From Amorphochlora amoebiformis (Eukaryota; Cercozoa; Chlorarachniophyceae), in the NCBI GenBank assembly GCA_054601695.1, contig BAAHQB010000013.1, positions 1,464,950 to 1,528,949 on the forward strand: DNA of 64,000 nt. Reading direction: 5' to 3'. Position numbers and translations under genes: made by a program. Shown here piece after piece: positions 1 to 64,000 of this stretch (the first letter of the stretch is position 1; every line of letters begins with the position of its first letter). The notes beneath the pieces are model-generated. The model ran no database searches. It saw only the letters and a program-made list of their open reading frames with translations, and was not told the DNA's origin.

Positions 1-38
1 TTTGAAGAAGGTAATATATATAATATATATATATATAT

Positions 39-83
<45 letters not shown>

Positions 84-294
84 GTATTCTACATTTATCC
101 CGTATATATGTATATATACTATATATATATATATGTATGTATGTGTATGTATGTATCATATGTATATATATGTATATATATATATATATGTATATATATG
201 TATATTTATTGTCCATGTATGTATTATACAATAGATAAAATATCACATGTTTATATACCAAATGGTGTGAGATGATTGTAGTTTTTCATATCCT

Positions 295-347
<53 letters not shown>

Positions 348-409
348 CATACATACAGATATATATATATATATATATACATGTATATACATATATATAT
401 ATATATATG

Positions 410-492
<83 letters not shown>

Positions 493-580
493 CACATATA
501 TATATATATATATGTTTATACATATATATATATATATATATTTATTCATTTGTATATATATATATATATACATAGATACA

Positions 581-659
<79 letters not shown>

Positions 660-728
660 ATATATATGTATATATTATATATATATATATATGTATGTAC
701 ATACATAAATACATACATACATACTTAG
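1..728. repeat. TA/CA microsatellite block at left edge (EPG5 intron)
   Basis: Almost pure TA with interspersed TG/CA, including an uninterrupted (TA)n run near 417-488 and a (CA)n run at 297-313. By position it is the intron before the first resolved EPG5 exon at 729. Open frames in it are Tyr/Ile repeats with no coding value. Confidence 0.9.
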
Positions 729-51369
<50,641 letters not shown>

Positions 51370-51693
51370 GCAGCTTCTAGAGCTTGTTAAGTTAAAGTAA
51401 ATGCCTTATGCAAAAGTTAATCTAGTTAATATTCATTGATACCTATGATTCTAGAGGCACATATTTTTACATCGTAGCAGACTCCATCTAGTCTCTATAG
51501 ACAATCATACTACTATCTAGATAGTACATGCACTGGCAGTCTGGCATACCAGATGTAGTTACATTCCGTGACGGATGTATTTAAACTAAAACTTTACGTG
51601 TTCGATAGCATTATATCAATGGTGTGGTACTATATATATATATGTGAATAAATACGTCTATATGTAGATATACACACATATGTATATATTAGT

Positions 51694-51725
<32 letters not shown>

Positions 51726-52389
51726 CTAGTATATATATATTATATATATAGATATATATATCTATATATGCATTTTAAATTGTGGATACATTCATATCCA
51801 TTTATATATATATATATATATGTGTATATATATATATATATGTATATATTTATATATATATGTTGGAAATCACATATCTCTATGAATATCGTACAAGAAA
51901 TATACACACAGCATCACGCACAGACGCTCTATTGTATGTTGAACGCACTTAATAAGATAGATTGACAGTCGAATATTGATATAAGTATCTCCTGCAACTT
52001 CTTCAATCCGTGTCATCGATCTTCATCTACAAGGTTCACATCGCCCAAATATGTGAGGCCATATTGAGGTTCCCCCCAGGCTTGCTTCCAGACGTCCCCG
52101 CGTAGCTGTAGGTAGTTTCTAGGCTTCGATATCCCGGATTCCGGCACCCAACTCATGTGTGCCGCCATTCCTGGTCAGCCGACAAGTTATCCGAATAATT
52201 ATTACTTCTTTCATCTGTTCTCCTGACATCGACAATTTCCCCTACAATACGTGAAAGTATATGTGTGTACAAACACAAAAGGGAGGGTAGGAGAACATAT
52301 GGGTTATACGTTATACATATATGTATATGCATACATGGATATATAATATATATATCATAATATATGTGATATATATATATATATATATG

Positions 52390-52431
<42 letters not shown>

Positions 52432-53065
52432 CATATGTATATGATACATCGTATACATATGTCAAGTGTCTGTGTACACATATAAACATTTGTTGTTTTT
52501 TCACATGCAGAATATGGTTGTGTATAGAAGCTGACATACAATGTGTAAGAATAAATGATGATAGATATACAACGTGTAAGATTAAGTGATGCTAGGTGAG
52601 TGGCGTGAACGTGTTTCCCGTTGTCTAATCCGACGGTCGTAATGTCTACTTACAAGTTCACACAGATGTACTAGTATATCTCACTATCTAGACTATAACC
52701 TGATATTTTCACTCATGATGTCACTGAGTCTAGAGTCTAGAGTATCTACCAGAAATAGATCTGGAGTATGCATCATGATGTACCTAGAGAGTGGATGCGG
52801 TGGCCACTGCCGCTAGTCACCAGAGTAGTTATGATCATTGCACCGCAAGGCTACCCAGGCTACATTATACTATCGGATCAGTGGGTCGTGCACATGATGT
52901 ATGTCATGAGTTAACTGAATCTAGTGAATGCCACATACTCAGTTAGGCCAATAATGAACTTAAGTTCGGATCATAACACTAATCCATTTTGCTCATATTA
53001 ATGCATCCTAATACAACTAGCAACGCACAGGCTTAACTATTTCATGTCGCTATTGATTGGACAGC
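51370..53065. other. Intergenic gap between two convergent genes
   Basis: This 1.7 kb stretch lies between the EPG5 stop and the kinase stop, which face each other. It is less repeat-rich than the introns. AATAAA at 51647-51652, about 280 bases after the EPG5 stop, is a candidate poly(A) signal for the plus-strand gene. Some TA arrays occur near 51.70 and 52.38 kb. I see no convincing exon, RNA gene or transposon here. Confidence 0.6.
51647..51652 (+). promoter_or_regulatory. EPG5: Candidate polyadenylation signal of the EPG5 gene
   Basis: AATAAA hexamer about 280 bases downstream of the EPG5 stop codon, in TA-rich sequence. It is the canonical eukaryotic poly(A) signal, but such a hexamer is easily found by chance in AT-rich DNA. 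Confidence 0.35.
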
Positions 53066-62834
<9,769 letters not shown>

Positions 62835-62880
62835 CTGAAGAAAATGTAGACTTAACCTAACATTCCATCTCTCCGTCTCC

Positions 62881-62911
<31 letters not shown>

Positions 62912-63235
62912 GTGTCGTGTCTGTTTCTCTCTTTCTCCTTGTTTCCCTCAACGGACTTCTACTTAACACAACTTTGTCCTCTATACTACGAGTTTTAGGC
63001 TTCGCGTTTCTTCCAGCGTGTATTATGTCAACATTTACGTTGGCTATGTTATATATTCAAATAGCAAAATCGTTGCTCACTATGCGTAAACAGTGATTGA
63101 GTTTGACCATACGCCAAGTAGCACAACTCTATCGTGTCTCTATCAATTCGTTGTACAGGAGGACATCATACTGCTGGGTTTACAAATTCATTTGCCCCAG
63201 ATACCTACCCTTGTCCCTATCACGTTGCCTTAACA

Positions 63236-63276
<41 letters not shown>

Positions 63277-63434
63277 CTTATATATATGTATATATATATT
63301 TGTGTATATAGATAGATAAATATATAGATACATACATAATGGCAAAAATAATAGTAATAACAATTATAAATGTGCATATGATATGATGTATACATTATAT
63401 AAATATAATATATATATATATGTATATATATATG

Positions 63435-63491
<57 letters not shown>

Positions 63492-63638
63492 GTATGTATA
63501 TATATATCTTTCAATATTTACACTCATTTTTGTATAATATAAAAATGATATTTACATACAGACACATTTTTATATATACATATATGCATATATAACATGA
63601 TGGTACATATATATATGTATATATATATATATATATGA

Positions 63639-63673
<35 letters not shown>

Positions 63674-63701
63674 ATGTGTGTGTAAAAATATATTTGTAAA
63701 T

Positions 63702-63750
<49 letters not shown>

Positions 63751-63816
63751 TATAACTTCAATGTATACATTTATATAAATATATATACATATATACTGTA
63801 AATATAATATATATAT

Positions 63817-63920
<104 letters not shown>

Positions 63921-63953
63921 TATATACACATACACACATATATATACACAGAT

Positions 63954-63991
<38 letters not shown>

Positions 63992-64000
63992 ACGAATATG

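Overview
This is a eukaryotic nuclear window. About four fifths of it is simple repeat, mostly TA/CA/TG dinucleotide arrays, with C- or G-strand TTAGGG-type telomeric repeats scattered inside introns. Most long open frames are translations of TA arrays and code for nothing. Between the arrays lie islands of ordinary base composition, usually 25-140 bases long. Read one by one with AG and GT at their edges, nearly all join in phase. A TTAGGG-type repeat and a receptor-type tyrosine kinase suggest a holozoan. The micro-exon, repeat-choked architecture makes me think of a unicellular holozoan such as an ichthyosporean, but the taxon is inference.

Plus strand, 729-51369: one very large gene, open at its 5' side. 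I resolve 84 coding exons (about 5.3 kb, about 1,780 codons, mean 64 nt) in 50.6 kb. The conceptual protein is colinear, from its middle to its stop codon, with vertebrate EPG5, the autophagosome-lysosome tethering factor (comparison from memory). Several exons carry one to four shorter, decayed copies in the flanking intron, often including the splice donor. These 'ghost exons' are the most unusual feature of the window.

The EPG5 introns also hold a higher-order satellite with a period near 170 bp (36.3-37.7 kb), several CCCTAA blocks that in places supply the 3' splice site, and copies of an apparently tRNA-derived SINE-like family.

51370-53065 is a 1.7 kb intergenic gap. From 53066 to at least 62834 on the minus strand lies a convergent gene: a single-pass receptor tyrosine kinase with a short cysteine-containing ectodomain, a transmembrane helix, a long juxtamembrane region and a kinase domain. 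The kinase has altered catalytic motifs (HRD to QRD, DFG to DWG). Its upstream introns contain a 48-bp tandem repeat, two more SINE-family copies and a minisatellite of about 46 bp. No tRNA or rRNA gene, CRISPR array or prokaryotic feature was seen.
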